Made by a program: the position numbers and the translations under genes. Below the pieces are notes generated by a model, which was given only the letters and a program-made list of their open reading frames with translations, made no database searches and was not told the origin of the DNA. Source: Ruminococcus sp. JC304 (lineage in GTDB: Bacteria > Bacillota > Clostridia > Lachnospirales > Lachnospiraceae). From it: DNA of 51,232 nucleotides. This document shows, in pieces, positions 33,070-43,438 of this stretch; within the stretch, counting starts at the first letter, position 1, and the number at the start of each line of letters is the position of its first letter. The stretch is taken from NCBI GenBank assembly GCA_000285855.2, contig HE978651.1, positions 542,138 through 593,369 of the forward strand, written 5' to 3'.

Positions 33070-33477
33070 ATGAAGGAAATAACTGTTGATGCTGTTGCCG
33101 CAAACATAGATAAGGTAACAGAATTTGCAGATGATATTCTGGACAGCTATGGTTGTCCTGTAAAAGTCAGAATGCAGATAGATATCGCGATTGATGAGAT
33201 TCTCAGCAACATTGCATATTATGCCTATGGTGAGCAGGGAGGAAAGGTGACTGTAGGATTTCAGATCCAGGATAATCCGAAAATGGTCTGTGTAACATTT
33301 TCAGATAAGGGAATTCCATATAATCCACTGGAAAAAGAAGATCCGGATATCAGTCTGACTGCAGAAAAACGGGAAATTGGCGGTCTTGGCATTTATATGG
33401 TTAAAAAAAGTATGGATGAAATGTCTTATTGCTATTCCGATGGGAAGAATATACTTGTTATAAAAAAGAATTTATAG
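33070..33477 (+). CDS. RsbW/SpoIIAB-like serine kinase (anti-sigma type)
   Basis: The 135-residue protein is a single HATPase domain of the GHKL family: N-box IDEILSNIAYYAYG, G1 SDKGIPYNP and G2 GGLGIYMVKK. Such kinases phosphorylate a STAS partner and bind a sigma factor or another effector. No sigma factor gene is adjacent, so its target may be encoded elsewhere or may be one of the operon's own products. It begins three bases after the phosphatase stop, with GGGGGA ahead. Confidence 0.9.
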   Translation: MKEITVDAVAANIDKVTEFADDILDSYGCPVKVRMQIDIAIDEILSNIAYYAYGEQGGKVTVGFQIQDNPKMVCVTFSDKGIPYNPLEKEDPDISLTAEKREIGGLGIYMVKKSMDEMSYCYSDGKNILVIKKNL

Positions 33478-33515
33478 TATATGCTTGATAAAATGATGAA
33501 CAGGAGAAAATGATT

Positions 33516-34076
33516 ATGAGTAAAAAGGTTTATATTTTTCTGGCAGATGGTTTTGAGGATATTGAGGGGCTTACAGTTGTGGATCTGCTGCGTCGTGCAG
33601 GAGTAGATATTCGTACGGTTTCTATAAAAAACACAAAAGAGGTGCAGACTGCCCATGGTATTTGCCTTCTGACAGATGAGGTATTCGGAGAAGTGGATTT
33701 TTCAGATGCAGATATGCTGGTGCTTCCGGGAGGTATGCCGGGGACAAAGTATTTGGCAGGCTATAAGCCGCTTACAGAACTGCTTACAGAGTTTTACGAT
33801 GATGGCAGGAAAATTGCGGCAATCTGTGCCGCTCCCAGCGTTTTCTCAGGGCTTGGTTTCTTGAAAGGCAGAAGGGCAACTGCTTATCCTTCATTTATGG
33901 ATGTGATTGAGAGAGACGGAGCAAAGACCAGTACAGATAGTGTAGTGGTTGATGGAAATGTGACTACAAGTCGTGGATTGGGGACTGCCGTGGACTTTGC
34001 ACTTTCTATTATCACTCAGCTGGAGGGAAAAGAAAAAGCACAGGAAATTGCAGAATCTGTAGTATACAGAGCATAG
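33516..34076 (+). CDS. DJ-1/PfpI family protein (YajL/ThiJ-like)
   Basis: The 186-residue protein has the DJ-1 features Glu14 in DGFEDIE and the reactive Cys104 in AAICAAPSVF, the nucleophile elbow. Members act as chaperones, glyoxalases or deglycases under carbonyl or oxidative stress; the last activity is debated. ATG 33516 is preferred because AGGAG stands nine bases upstream, versus three for the ATG at 33510. It lies 38 bases after the kinase gene and may ride on that transcript. Confidence 0.9.
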   Translation: MSKKVYIFLADGFEDIEGLTVVDLLRRAGVDIRTVSIKNTKEVQTAHGICLLTDEVFGEVDFSDADMLVLPGGMPGTKYLAGYKPLTELLTEFYDDGRKIAAICAAPSVFSGLGFLKGRRATAYPSFMDVIERDGAKTSTDSVVVDGNVTTSRGLGTAVDFALSIITQLEGKEKAQEIAESVVYRA

Positions 34077-34200
34077 AAGATATACTGGAAAAAGAAAAAA
34101 GATGGATAAAACCGCGATTTTTATGTGAAAAACACTAGCACTTTTTATTTTTTGTGATATACTGCTACAATGACTGTAAATATATAGATGAGTATAAGGA

Positions 34201-34272
34201 GTTCTCCCGCTTCTGCAATAGTGGGAGCGGAACCTGAACTTAAATATATAGAAAATAGAGCTGCTAGGCAGC
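34201..34272 (+). promoter_or_regulatory. Structured leader of tig (two hairpins)
   Basis: First hairpin: CTCCCGCT (34204-34211) with AGTGGGAG (34220-34227), extended by GTT/AAC outside. Second: GCTGC (34260-34264) with GCAGC (34268-34272) around TAG. A TACAAT at about 34166 is the best -10, with a poor -35. No known riboswitch class is recognised. Confidence 0.45.
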
Positions 34273-34328
34273 GAATAGTGTCAAAAATTAAAATGATATA
34301 ACCTGAAAATTAAGGAGGAACATGTAAC

Positions 34329-35615
34329 ATGAGTTTACAGGTGGAGAAAATGGAGAAAAACATGGCGAAACTTACCATTGAAGTTTCCGCTGAAGACGTA
34401 GAAAAGGCTATGCAGAGCGCATATCAGAAAGCCAAAGGAAGAATTTCTATCCCAGGCTTCCGTAAAGGTAAAGCTCCGAGAAAAATGATCGAGCAGATGT
34501 ATGGAAAGGGAATTTTCCTGGAAGATGCTGTTAACGCTCTGATTCCTGAGCATTACAGCAAAGCTTTAGGAGAATGCGAACTTGAAATCGTTTCTCAGCC
34601 AAAGATCGATCTGGTACAGACAGAGCCTGGTAAGGCACTGATCTTCACCGCAGAAGTAGCTGTTAAGCCAGAAGTAACTTTAGGTGAGTACAAAGGTGTA
34701 GAAGTACCGAAGTCTGAAATCGAAGTAACAGACGAGGAAGTAGATGCAGAAGTTAAAAAGGAACAGGAGAAAAACTCCAGAACTATCAATGTTGAAGATC
34801 GTGCAGCTCAGTTAAACGATATTGTGACAATTGATTTCGAAGGCTCTGTAGACGGAGTACCTTTTGATGGCGGACAGGCTACAGAATATCCTCTGACACT
34901 TGGATCCAACACATTCATCCCTGGATTCGAAGATCAGCTGGTTGGCGCTAAAGTTGGCGATGATGTAGATGTAAAAGTTACATTCCCTGAAGAATATCAG
35001 GCAAAAGAACTTGCAGGAAAAGAAGCAATCTTCAAATGTGCAGTTAAGAAGATCGAAGCAAAAGAACTTCCTGAGCTTGATGATGATTTTGCAAAAGACG
35101 TTTCTGAGTTTGATACACTTGCTGAGTACAAAGAGCATGTTAAGACAAACCTGGTAGAAAAGAAAGAAAACGAAGCAAAACATGCAAAAGAAGATGCAGC
35201 AGTTGATAAGATCATCGAGAATGCACAGATGGATATTCCTGAAGCAATGCTTGAGACACAGTGCCGTCAGATGCTTGATGATTTCAGCAGAAGAATGCAG
35301 TCTCAGGGTCTTTCCATGGATCAGTACTTCCAGTTCACAGGCATGACAGCTGAGAAAATGATGGAAGATATGAAACCACAGGCATTAAAGAGAATCCAGA
35401 CAAGACTGGTTCTGGAAAAAGTTGCAGAAGTTGAGAACATTCAGCCTACAGAGGAAGAAGTAAATGAAGAGATTTCCAAGATGGCTGAAGCTTATAAAAT
35501 GGAAGCAGACAAGTTAAAAGAATTACTGGGAGAGCGCGAGCTTGAGCAGATGAAGAAAGATATGGCTGTACAGAAAGCAGTTACTCTGGTAGCAGACGCT
35601 GCAAAGGAAGTTTAA
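34329..35615 (+). CDS. tig: Trigger factor, ribosome-bound chaperone and prolyl isomerase
   Basis: The 428-residue protein binds near the ribosome exit tunnel and assists folding of new chains. The N-terminal domain holds the ribosome-docking signature GFRKGKAP (about 43-50), the middle carries the FKBP-type isomerase domain (about 155-245, with VTIDFEGSVDGVPFDGG and FIPGFEDQLVG), and the C-terminal helical domain fills the rest. Length is normal. AAGGAGG precedes the ATG. It heads the cluster tig-clpP-clpX-lon-ysxC, a well-known arrangement in Firmicutes. Confidence 0.97.
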   Translation: MSLQVEKMEKNMAKLTIEVSAEDVEKAMQSAYQKAKGRISIPGFRKGKAPRKMIEQMYGKGIFLEDAVNALIPEHYSKALGECELEIVSQPKIDLVQTEPGKALIFTAEVAVKPEVTLGEYKGVEVPKSEIEVTDEEVDAEVKKEQEKNSRTINVEDRAAQLNDIVTIDFEGSVDGVPFDGGQATEYPLTLGSNTFIPGFEDQLVGAKVGDDVDVKVTFPEEYQAKELAGKEAIFKCAVKKIEAKELPELDDDFAKDVSEFDTLAEYKEHVKTNLVEKKENEAKHAKEDAAVDKIIENAQMDIPEAMLETQCRQMLDDFSRRMQSQGLSMDQYFQFTGMTAEKMMEDMKPQALKRIQTRLVLEKVAEVENIQPTEEEVNEEISKMAEAYKMEADKLKELLGERELEQMKKDMAVQKAVTLVADAAKEV

Positions 35616-35639
35616 TTCAGCCAAAATGGAGGCGTTTAT

Positions 35640-36221
35640 ATGAGTTTAGTACCTTATGTCATTGAGCAGACAAGCAGGGGCGAGAGAAGCTACGACATTT
35701 ATTCAAGGCTTCTGAAAGACAGAATCATTTTTCTTGGCGAAGAAGTAAATGATGTGAGTGCAGGACTGATCGTATCACAGCTTCTTTTCCTGGAAGCAGA
35801 GGATCCCGGAAAGGACATCCAGCTTTACATTAACAGCCCGGGTGGTTCCGTAACAGCAGGTATGGCTATCTATGATACCATGCAGTATATCAAATGTGAT
35901 GTTTCCACTATTTGTCTGGGAATGGCTGCCAGCATGGGAGCTTTTCTCCTGGCAGGGGGTGCAAAGGGTAAGAGATTTGCTCTTCCGCATTCTACGATCA
36001 TGATTCATCAGCCGTCAGGCGGTGCACAGGGTCAGGCAACAGAGATCCAGATCGTAGCAGATCATATCGCACAGACCAAGAGAACTTTAAATGAATTATT
36101 GGCTGCAAATACCGGTCAGCCGATAGAAGTTGTTGAGCGTGATACAGACCGGGACAACTATATGACTGCCGAAGAGGCTAAGGCATATGGACTGATTGAT
36201 GGTGTAGTCATGCATAAATAA
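35640..36221 (+). CDS. clpP: ATP-dependent Clp protease proteolytic subunit
   Basis: This serine peptidase forms the tetradecameric chamber used by ClpX and other unfoldases. The 193 residues have the catalytic triad Ser98 ([11 protein letters not shown]), His123 ([11 protein letters not shown]) and Asp172 (DTDRDNYM). TGGAGG precedes the start, 24 bases after tig. A strong terminator lies between clpP and clpX. Confidence 0.98.
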   Translation: MSLVPYVIEQTSRGERSYDIYSRLLKDRIIFLGEEVNDVSAGLIVSQLLFLEAEDPGKDIQLYINSPGGSVTAGMAIYDTMQYIKCDVSTICLGMAASMGAFLLAGGAKGKRFALPHSTIMIHQPSGGAQGQATEIQIVADHIAQTKRTLNELLAANTGQPIEVVERDTDRDNYMTAEEAKAYGLIDGVVMHK

Positions 36222-36231
36222 TGCGAAAGAT

Positions 36232-36265
36232 AAGACTCCTGTGAATCGTCACAGGAGTCTTTTTA
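36232..36265 (+). terminator. Terminator between clpP and clpX
   Basis: AAGACTCCTGTG (36232-36243), loop AATCGT and the exact complement, followed by TTTTT. It should cut most transcripts before clpX. Confidence 0.88.
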
Positions 36266-36296
36266 GAGTTATTGTATAGAAAGGATAATAAAATCC

Positions 36297-37610
36297 ATGG
36301 CGGAAAAGATAAGAGAAGGAAAAATAAGATGCTCTTTTTGCCAGAAAACGGAAGATCAGGTGAGAAAGCTGATCGCAGGTCCGGACGGCAAGACGTTTAT
36401 CTGTGATGAGTGTATCGGTATCTGTTCAGAAATCATGGAAGAGGAACTGAATTATGAGGATGAGGCTCTGGAGGCAGGGATTAATCTGCTGAAGCCGGAG
36501 GAAATCCATGCAATTCTGGATGACTATGTAATTGGACAGGACGAGGCTAAGAAAGCACTTTCTGTAGCTGTATACAATCATTATAAAAGAATTACTGCTG
36601 CAGCTTCCTCTGATGTGGAACTTCAAAAGAGTAATATTCTGATGCTGGGACCTACCGGATCAGGAAAAACACTTCTGGCACAGACTCTGGCAAGACTGTT
36701 AAATGTACCTTTTGCTATTGCGGATGCCACAACTCTTACTGAGGCTGGTTATGTAGGTGAAGATGTGGAAAATATTCTGCTGAAGATCATTCAGGCTGCA
36801 GATTATGATATCGAACGTGCACAGTATGGAATTATTTATATTGATGAGATCGATAAGATTACCAGAAAATCTGAGAATGCATCTATTACCAGAGATGTTT
36901 CCGGTGAAGGTGTACAGCAGGCACTTCTGAAGATACTGGAAGGAACAGTTGCCAGTGTACCGCCTCAGGGTGGACGTAAGCATCCTCATCAGGAGTTTAT
37001 CCAGATTGATACTACAAATATTCTGTTTATCTGTGGCGGTGCCTTTGACGGAATTGAAAAAATTATTGAATCCAGACAGGATACCAAATCTATTGGATTT
37101 GGTGCAGATGTTTCTGTCAAGGAAGAGAGAAATGTAGGAGAGATCCTGAAGGATGTTATGCCTGAAGACTTTATCAAATTCGGACTGATTCCGGAATTTA
37201 TCGGACGTGTTCCGGTGGTAGTTACACTGGATGCACTGGATGAAAAAGCACTGATCAGCATTTTGAAGGAGCCGAAGAATTCTCTGACAAAACAGTACCA
37301 TAAGCTGTTTGAACTGGATGGTGTGGAACTGGATTTCCAGGATGATGCGCTGGAACTGGTGGCAAAGAAATCTCTGGAACGAAAGACTGGTGCCAGAGGA
37401 CTTCGGGCTATCATGGAAGGATCTCTGATGGATCTGATGTACAAGATTCCTTCTGATGATACAATCCGCAAATGTACAATTACAAAAGACGTAGTAGAAG
37501 GTACTGGTGAACCGGAAATTGTCTACGGGGAAGCTCCTGCACCGGCCAAGAAGACCAATAGCAGAAGAACAGCCCGTACACGCCAGAAGGGTAAACCGGA
37601 GACAGCCTGA
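36297..37610 (+). CDS. clpX: ClpX, ATP-dependent unfoldase of ClpXP
   Basis: The 437-residue protein begins with the C4 zinc-binding domain (CSFC near 12-15, CDEC near 38-41) and continues with an AAA+ domain: Walker A GPTGSGKT (about 121-128), Walker [10 protein letters not shown], pore loop GYVGEDVE, and sensor motif ARGLRAI. It unfolds tagged substrates and feeds them to ClpP. The C-terminal tail is basic ([14 protein letters not shown]). Only 20 bases separate it from lon. Confidence 0.98.
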   Translation: MAEKIREGKIRCSFCQKTEDQVRKLIAGPDGKTFICDECIGICSEIMEEELNYEDEALEAGINLLKPEEIHAILDDYVIGQDEAKKALSVAVYNHYKRITAAASSDVELQKSNILMLGPTGSGKTLLAQTLARLLNVPFAIADATTLTEAGYVGEDVENILLKIIQAADYDIERAQYGIIYIDEIDKITRKSENASITRDVSGEGVQQALLKILEGTVASVPPQGGRKHPHQEFIQIDTTNILFICGGAFDGIEKIIESRQDTKSIGFGADVSVKEERNVGEILKDVMPEDFIKFGLIPEFIGRVPVVVTLDALDEKALISILKEPKNSLTKQYHKLFELDGVELDFQDDALELVAKKSLERKTGARGLRAIMEGSLMDLMYKIPSDDTIRKCTITKDVVEGTGEPEIVYGEAPAPAKKTNSRRTARTRQKGKPETA

Positions 37611-37630
37611 TGGAAGGGACTAGATAATAA

Positions 37631-39943
37631 ATGACGAATCAAAATGCGATATTGCCAGCTATTGCCTTACGGGGAACTACAATTCTTCCGGGAATGATTG
37701 TTCATTTTGATGTGAGCAGAGAACGTTCAAAGAAAGCAATTGAGGCGGCAATGCTTCATGATCAGAAAATATTTCTGGTGACACAGATAGATCCGGAAGT
37801 AGAAAATCCGGATGTGTCAGGAGTTTACCGGGTAGGTACGATTGGCTATATCAAGCAGGTAGTGAAGCTTCCCCAGGATATTCTGAGAGTTCTGGTGGAG
37901 GGCACAGGCAGGGCAGTTCTGGAGGATTTTCAGCAGGATTTCCCTTATCTCACAGGTGTGATATCACCTGTGAAAGAGGAGGAGACCCTGTTACCGGATA
38001 CAGTGACAGAGGCAATGTACCGAAGTCTGAAAGAACTGTTTCACAGATACTGCATGGAAAATGGAAAAATCAGCAAAGAGCTGGTTTCGCAGATCCTGAA
38101 TATTGAAAGCCTGGAAGAACTGATCGAACAGATTGCTGTGAATATTCCTTTATCCTATCAGAACAAACAGAAGATTCTGGAAGCCTTGACTCTGGAAGAG
38201 CGCTATGAGGTTCTGGGAGGAATTCTGGGCAGTGAGATTGAGGTCATGCAGATCGGCAGAGATCTTCAGAAAAAGGTGAAAGCCAGAATTGATAAAAATC
38301 AGAGAGAATATATTCTGAGAGAACAGCTGAAACTGATCCGTGAGGAACTGGGAGAGGATAATTCTGCAGATGTTGCAGATGAATTCAAAAAGAAGCTTCA
38401 GGAGCTTTCTGCCAGTGATGAAGTGAAGGAAAAGATCAGCAAAGAAATTGAACGTTTCAAAACTACAAATAACAATGTGTCCGAGAATTCGGTGCTCAGG
38501 GGATATATTGAGACTTTGCTGTCCCTTCCCTGGGACAACAGATCCGAAGATTCTGAGGATCTGAAGGAAGCATGGGAAATACTGGAGAGAGAGCATTATG
38601 GTTTAAAGAATGTAAAGGAACGTATTATGGAGTTCCTTTCTGTCCGTAAACTGACACATAAGGGTAAAAGTCCTATCCTTTGTCTGGTAGGTCCTCCTGG
38701 AACAGGTAAGACATCGGTTGCCAAATCTGTGGCTGAGGCTTTGCATAAAAAATATGTACGGATCTGCCTGGGCGGTGTTCGGGACGAGGCAGAAATCCGT
38801 GGCCACAGAAAAACTTATGTGGGAGCAATGCCGGGAAGAATCACAGTCGCTTTGCAGCAGGTCGGGGTAAATAATCCGCTTATGCTGCTGGATGAGATTG
38901 ATAAGACCAGCAGTGATTATAAGGGGGACACTTCTTCTGCCCTTCTTGAGGTTCTGGATCCGGAGCAGAACAGCAGGTTTATGGATCATTATGTAGAACT
39001 TCCACAGGATTTATCTGAGGTGTTGTTTATTGCTACTGCCAATGATGTACAGGAAATTCCCAGACCATTGCTTGACCGTATGGAACTGATTGAAATTTCA
39101 GGTTATACAGAGAACGAAAAAGAGCATATTGCCAAAGAACATCTCATTCCGAAACAGATGGAAGAGAATGGAATCTCCAAAGGTGAACTGACGATTCAGT
39201 CGGCAGCATTGAAGAAAATTATTAATAATTATACAAAAGAAGCCGGTGTACGAAACCTGGAAAGGATGATCGGACGGATCTGCCGGAAAACTGCCCGTGC
39301 CATTATGGAAGAGGGCAAAAAGAAGGTGACAGTTACAGCTAAAAATCTGTCAGATTTCCTTGGCAAGGAGCATTTTAATTATCTCATGGCAAACAGGAAA
39401 GATGAAATTGGTATTGCAAGAGGGCTGGCATGGACACAGGTAGGAGGAGATACTCTCCAGATTGAGGTCAATGTAATGCCCGGTAAGGGCGAACTGCTGC
39501 TTACAGGACAGCTGGGAGATGTGATGAAAGAGTCTGCCCAGGCAGGAATCACCTATATCCGTTCCGTTGCAGAGGGCTATAAGGTAAAACCGGAGTTTTT
39601 CCAGGAAAATGATATACATGTACATATTCCGGAAGGAGCAGTCCCAAAGGATGGTCCATCTGCAGGTATTACTATGGCAACAGCCATTCTTTCAGCAATT
39701 ATAAGAGAGCCTGTCCGTGCAGATCTTGCCATGACCGGTGAGATTACACTGAGAGGACGTGTTCTTCCTATTGGTGGGCTGAAGGAGAAACTTCTGGCTG
39801 CCAAGTATGCAAAAATAAAAGAGGTTCTTGTGCCGGCAGAGAATAAGCCGGATGTACAGGAACTGGATAAGGAAATTACAGACGGGCTTACGATCACTTT
39901 TGTAAGTTCCATGAAGGAAGTATTAAACAGAGCGTTGGTATAA
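37631..39943 (+). CDS. lon: Lon protease (LonA)
   Basis: The 770-residue protein is a LonA-type ATP-dependent protease for damaged and regulatory proteins. It has the N-terminal substrate-binding domain (about 1-200), an AAA+ module with GPPGTGKT near 354-361 and LLDEIDK, and a C-terminal protease domain with the Ser677 (KDGPSAGI) and Lys720 ([10 protein letters not shown]) dyad, 43 residues apart as in E. coli Lon. It probably shares a transcript with clpX and ysxC. Confidence 0.98.
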   Translation: MTNQNAILPAIALRGTTILPGMIVHFDVSRERSKKAIEAAMLHDQKIFLVTQIDPEVENPDVSGVYRVGTIGYIKQVVKLPQDILRVLVEGTGRAVLEDFQQDFPYLTGVISPVKEEETLLPDTVTEAMYRSLKELFHRYCMENGKISKELVSQILNIESLEELIEQIAVNIPLSYQNKQKILEALTLEERYEVLGGILGSEIEVMQIGRDLQKKVKARIDKNQREYILREQLKLIREELGEDNSADVADEFKKKLQELSASDEVKEKISKEIERFKTTNNNVSENSVLRGYIETLLSLPWDNRSEDSEDLKEAWEILEREHYGLKNVKERIMEFLSVRKLTHKGKSPILCLVGPPGTGKTSVAKSVAEALHKKYVRICLGGVRDEAEIRGHRKTYVGAMPGRITVALQQVGVNNPLMLLDEIDKTSSDYKGDTSSALLEVLDPEQNSRFMDHYVELPQDLSEVLFIATANDVQEIPRPLLDRMELIEISGYTENEKEHIAKEHLIPKQMEENGISKGELTIQSAALKKIINNYTKEAGVRNLERMIGRICRKTARAIMEEGKKKVTVTAKNLSDFLGKEHFNYLMANRKDEIGIARGLAWTQVGGDTLQIEVNVMPGKGELLLTGQLGDVMKESAQAGITYIRSVAEGYKVKPEFFQENDIHVHIPEGAVPKDGPSAGITMATAILSAIIREPVRADLAMTGEITLRGRVLPIGGLKEKLLAAKYAKIKEVLVPAENKPDVQELDKEITDGLTITFVSSMKEVLNRALV

Positions 39944-40001
39944 GGCCAGGGAAGGTCTGCTTTACGCTGAAACCATAAATCAGTAAAAACAGAGGGAAAT
40001 A

Positions 40002-40619
40002 ATGGTTATTAAGAATGTATCTTTAGATATTGTATGTGGTATTACAAGTAAGCTTCCGGATACCGGAAGACCGGAGGTGGCTTTTGCAGGTAAGTCAAAT
40101 GTGGGGAAATCTTCCCTGATCAATGGACTGATGAACCGTAAATCTCTTGCCCGCACCAGTGCACAGCCTGGAAAAACGCAGACCATTAATTTTTACAATA
40201 TCAATGAGGAAATGTATCTGGTAGACCTTCCTGGTTACGGATACGCAAAGGTGTCCCAGTCCGAGAAGGAAAAATGGGGCAAAATGATTGAGAGATATCT
40301 TCATACCTCGAAAAATCTTAAGGCAGTTTTTCTGTTGGTGGATATCCGCCATGATCCTTCTGCCAATGATAAAATGATGTATGACTGGATTCTGCACAAT
40401 GGTTATCAGCCCATTATCATAGCTACCAAGCTGGATAAGCTGAAACGAAGCCAGGTGCAGAAAAATATAAAAGCAATCAGAGAAGGACTGAAGCTTGGCA
40501 AAGATGGAATTATTCTTCCTTTTTCAGCAGAGACAAAACAGGGAAGAGAGGAAATCTGGGCTTTGATCGACGAGTTGACCGGGCTGGTTCCGGCGGCTAC
40601 TGAAGAGGTTGAAAACTGA
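40002..40619 (+). CDS. ysxC: YsxC/EngB ribosome-assembly GTPase
   Basis: This 205-residue TRAFAC GTPase supports maturation of the large ribosomal subunit. The P-loop GKSNVGKSSL is near 30-39; the G2/switch region, DLPGYGYAKVS (G3), ATKLDK (G4) and FSAETKQG (G5) follow in order. It lies after lon, the usual place in many Firmicutes. AGAGGGA precedes the ATG. A small hairpin at 40644-40663 after the stop has no T-run. Confidence 0.96.
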   Translation: MVIKNVSLDIVCGITSKLPDTGRPEVAFAGKSNVGKSSLINGLMNRKSLARTSAQPGKTQTINFYNINEEMYLVDLPGYGYAKVSQSEKEKWGKMIERYLHTSKNLKAVFLLVDIRHDPSANDKMMYDWILHNGYQPIIIATKLDKLKRSQVQKNIKAIREGLKLGKDGIILPFSAETKQGREEIWALIDELTGLVPAATEEVEN

Positions 40620-40686
40620 TTGACAGACTGACAAGAAAAGCAGCAGGTATGAAAAAATACCTGAAATATTAAGAGGAAAAAATATT

Positions 40687-41532
40687 ATGGGAATTATCAA
40701 GGCATTCAAGCTGGGATTTGACTATCTCAAGTATGATGAAGACGGCAATGTGCAGGATACACAGCGTGCTGTCAATGATGTAAACCTGGACATTGAAGCC
40801 GGACAATTCGTGGCTGTACTGGGGCATAACGGCTCCGGAAAATCTACTCTGGCAAAGCATCTCAATGCACTTCTGATTCCAACAGAGGGTACCTTGTGGG
40901 TAGATGGAATTGACACGTCTAAGGAGCCGGAATTATGGAAAATCCGACAGAAAGCAGGGATGGTTTTTCAGAACCCTGATAACCAGATCATCGGTACAGT
41001 GGTGGAAGAGGATGTAGGTTTTGGCCCTGAAAATATGGGAGTTCCTACTGAAAAAATATGGGAACGTGTAGATGAAAGCCTGAAGAAAACAGGTATGACA
41101 TCCTATCGTTACCATTCCCCTAACAAGCTTTCGGGAGGGCAGAAGCAGAGAGTTGCCATTGCAGGCGTTATGGCAATGCGTCCAAAATGCATTATCCTGG
41201 ATGAACCAACAGCAATGCTGGATCCTAACGGACGAAAGGAAGTTCTGGAGGCGGTCAGTGACCTTAACAGACAGGAAGGAGTGACAGTCATTCTGATCAC
41301 CCATTATATGGAAGAAGTTGTTCATGCGGACAAGGTATATGTTATGGACAATGGAGAAGTGGTGATGCAGGGAACACCCAGAGAAATTTTCTCACAGGTG
41401 GAAACCCTGAAAGAATACAGACTGGATGTGCCCCAGGTAACACTTCTGGCACATGAACTTCATAAAGCCGGAGTGGATGTTCCGGAGGGAATACTGACTA
41501 CAGAGGAGCTGGTGAATGCCTTATGTCAATAG
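40687..41532 (+). CDS. ecfA1: ECF transporter ATPase EcfA1
   Basis: One of the two ATPases of the shared group II ECF energising module for vitamin and precursor uptake. The 281 residues have Walker [10 protein letters not shown] (about 46-54), Q-loop VFQNPDNQ, signature KLSGGQKQR and Walker B CIILDEPT, with a C-terminal helical segment that contacts EcfT. It can serve many S components, including that at 12789. The end overlaps ecfA2 by ten bases. AGAGGAA precedes the start. Confidence 0.96.
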   Translation: MGIIKAFKLGFDYLKYDEDGNVQDTQRAVNDVNLDIEAGQFVAVLGHNGSGKSTLAKHLNALLIPTEGTLWVDGIDTSKEPELWKIRQKAGMVFQNPDNQIIGTVVEEDVGFGPENMGVPTEKIWERVDESLKKTGMTSYRYHSPNKLSGGQKQRVAIAGVMAMRPKCIILDEPTAMLDPNGRKEVLEAVSDLNRQEGVTVILITHYMEEVVHADKVYVMDNGEVVMQGTPREIFSQVETLKEYRLDVPQVTLLAHELHKAGVDVPEGILTTEELVNALCQ

Positions 41533-42503
41533 AATTAAAAAACGTAACTTATACCTACAGTCCGGGAACAGCCTATGAGATCCATGCGCTGAAAGATATC
41601 AATCTTTCTATTCCGGACGGACAGTTTATCGGAATTATCGGACATACAGGAAGTGGAAAATCTACACTGATCCAGCATTTCAATGCGCTGATTCGTCCGA
41701 CTTCCGGTACCATCACTTACAATGGAGAGGATATCTGGGGAGAGAAATATGACCGGCGTGTCCTGCGAAGCGAGGTAGGACTGGTATTCCAGTATCCGGA
41801 GCATCAGCTTTTCGAGAATGATGTACTTTCTGATGTCTGCTTTGGTCCCATGAATCAGGGATTATCCAGGGAAGAGGCAGAGGTAGAAGCGAAGAAAGCA
41901 CTGCAGCATGTGGGTTTTAAGGAGAAAAATTACAGCAAATCTCCTTTTGAACTTTCGGGCGGACAGAAGAAAAGGGTTGCTATTGCCGGTGTACTGGCAA
42001 TGAATCCGAAAATTCTGATCTTGGATGAGCCAACTGCAGGCCTGGATCCAAAAGGTCGGGATGACATCCTTGACCAGATCGCAGAGCTTCATAAAGTAAG
42101 AGGGATTACCATTATCCTTGTATCTCACAGTATGGAGGATATTGCAAAATACGCAGAGAGACTGATTGTAGTCAATGACGGAGAAATTGCATATGACGAT
42201 GCTCCCAAAGCAGTATTTGCCCATTACAGAGAGCTGGAAGCCATGGGACTTGCGGCACCGCAGATCACTTATATCATGCATGCACTGAAGGAAAAGGGGC
42301 TGGATGTGGATGTGACTGCTACTACAGTGGATGAGGCGAAAGAGAACATCCTGGCAGTACTGAGAAAATGTAATTCCGGGAAACTGGTTCAGTCAGACAG
42401 GACTTTATCTGACAACGGACAGAAAAAAACAGAAAGAGAAACTTTGGTCAGTGAAATGGAAACAGATCTGACAGAAGATAAAAAGGGAGGGCAGGAGATA
42501 TGA
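41523..42503 (+). CDS. ecfA2: ECF transporter ATPase EcfA2
   Basis: The second ATPase of the ECF module, 326 residues, has Walker [10 protein letters not shown] (about 40-48), [10 protein letters not shown], signature ELSGGQKKR and Walker B ILILDEPT. The length is about 40 more than common EcfA2 proteins, because of a polar, charged C-terminal tail after about residue 285 ([19 protein letters not shown]). It is translationally coupled on both sides, with ecfA1 and ecfT. Confidence 0.95.
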   Translation: MSIELKNVTYTYSPGTAYEIHALKDINLSIPDGQFIGIIGHTGSGKSTLIQHFNALIRPTSGTITYNGEDIWGEKYDRRVLRSEVGLVFQYPEHQLFENDVLSDVCFGPMNQGLSREEAEVEAKKALQHVGFKEKNYSKSPFELSGGQKKRVAIAGVLAMNPKILILDEPTAGLDPKGRDDILDQIAELHKVRGITIILVSHSMEDIAKYAERLIVVNDGEIAYDDAPKAVFAHYRELEAMGLAAPQITYIMHALKEKGLDVDVTATTVDEAKENILAVLRKCNSGKLVQSDRTLSDNGQKKTERETLVSEMETDLTEDKKGGQEI

Positions 42504-43303
42504 TCCGAGACATTACAATAGGACAGTATTATCCTGCAGATTCCGTTCTGCACAAAATGGACCCCAGAGCAAAGCTGGTAGGTACACTGGTGTTCATCAT
42601 TTCTGTCTTTGTGTTCCATACATTTCCGGGATATGCGGTAGCTACTGTATTTCTGGCAGCAATGATCATTCTTTCTAAAGTACCTTTGAAATTTATGTTT
42701 AAGGGACTGAAGGCAATCGTAATGCTTCTTATGATCACAGTGGTATTTAATATCTTCCTGACACCCGGAAAGGTTCTCTGGCAGTGGGGAATCCTGCATG
42801 TGACAGAGGAGGGCCTGAAGCTGGCTGGCAGAATGGCCATCCGCCTGACCTATCTGGTAATCGGTTCTTCCCTTATGACGCTGACTACCACACCCAATCA
42901 GCTTACAGATGGCTTGGAACGACTTCTCAGACCGTTGAATAAGCTTCATGTGCCAATCCATGAGATTGCCATGATGATGTCTATTGCGCTGCGTTTTATT
43001 CCAATCCTTCTGGAGGAAACAGATAAGATTATGAAAGCGCAGATTGCCCGTGGTGCAGACTTTGAGAATGGAAATATAATTCAGAGAGCCAAAAATATGG
43101 TACCTCTTCTGGTGCCGCTGTTTATCTCTGCTTTCCGCAGAGCCAATGATCTGGCAATGGCCATGGAAGCAAGATGCTACCATGGCGGCGATAACAGAAC
43201 ACAGATGAAGCCACTCCATTATGAATCCAGAGATTATATTGCATATGTGGCGATGTTTGCTTATCTGGCGATTGCGATTATATTCAGAATCGCAGGAATT
43301 TGA
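42500..43303 (+). CDS. ecfT: ECF transporter transmembrane component EcfT
   Basis: The scaffold that links the two ATPases to exchangeable S components, 267 residues. The N terminus has YYPADSVLHKMDPRAKL, followed by membrane helices and the long coupling helices with the A-R-G pattern AQIARGADFENG and the second A-R-x motif MAMEARCYHGG. The start overlaps ecfA2 by four bases (ATGA). In many Firmicutes truA follows directly; here a 5-kb islet intervenes. Confidence 0.96.
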   Translation: MIRDITIGQYYPADSVLHKMDPRAKLVGTLVFIISVFVFHTFPGYAVATVFLAAMIILSKVPLKFMFKGLKAIVMLLMITVVFNIFLTPGKVLWQWGILHVTEEGLKLAGRMAIRLTYLVIGSSLMTLTTTPNQLTDGLERLLRPLNKLHVPIHEIAMMMSIALRFIPILLEETDKIMKAQIARGADFENGNIIQRAKNMVPLLVPLFISAFRRANDLAMAMEARCYHGGDNRTQMKPLHYESRDYIAYVAMFAYLAIAIIFRIAGI

Positions 43304-43341
43304 TGAGATACGGAATAGTTACTGATTTATAATGATATTTT

Positions 43342-43380
43342 ATATGCTGTAATCCGGTAAAAATGGGTTACAGCATATTT
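43342..43380 (+). terminator. Terminator after ecfT
   Basis: ATATGCTGTAATCC (43342-43355) pairs with GGGTTACAGCATAT (43365-43378), one mismatch or wobble, followed by TT and a T-rich run. Confidence 0.78.
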
Positions 43381-43438
43381 CTATTTATGAACAGAAAAAG
43401 GCATATTTTTATCTGTTATAAAGATTCTATAATAAACA

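Noticed and set aside
40644-40663. Hairpin CAGGTAT/ATACCTG as a terminator after ysxC
   Set aside because: No T-run follows, and the ecfA1 ribosome site comes right after it; read-through into ecfA1 is likely.
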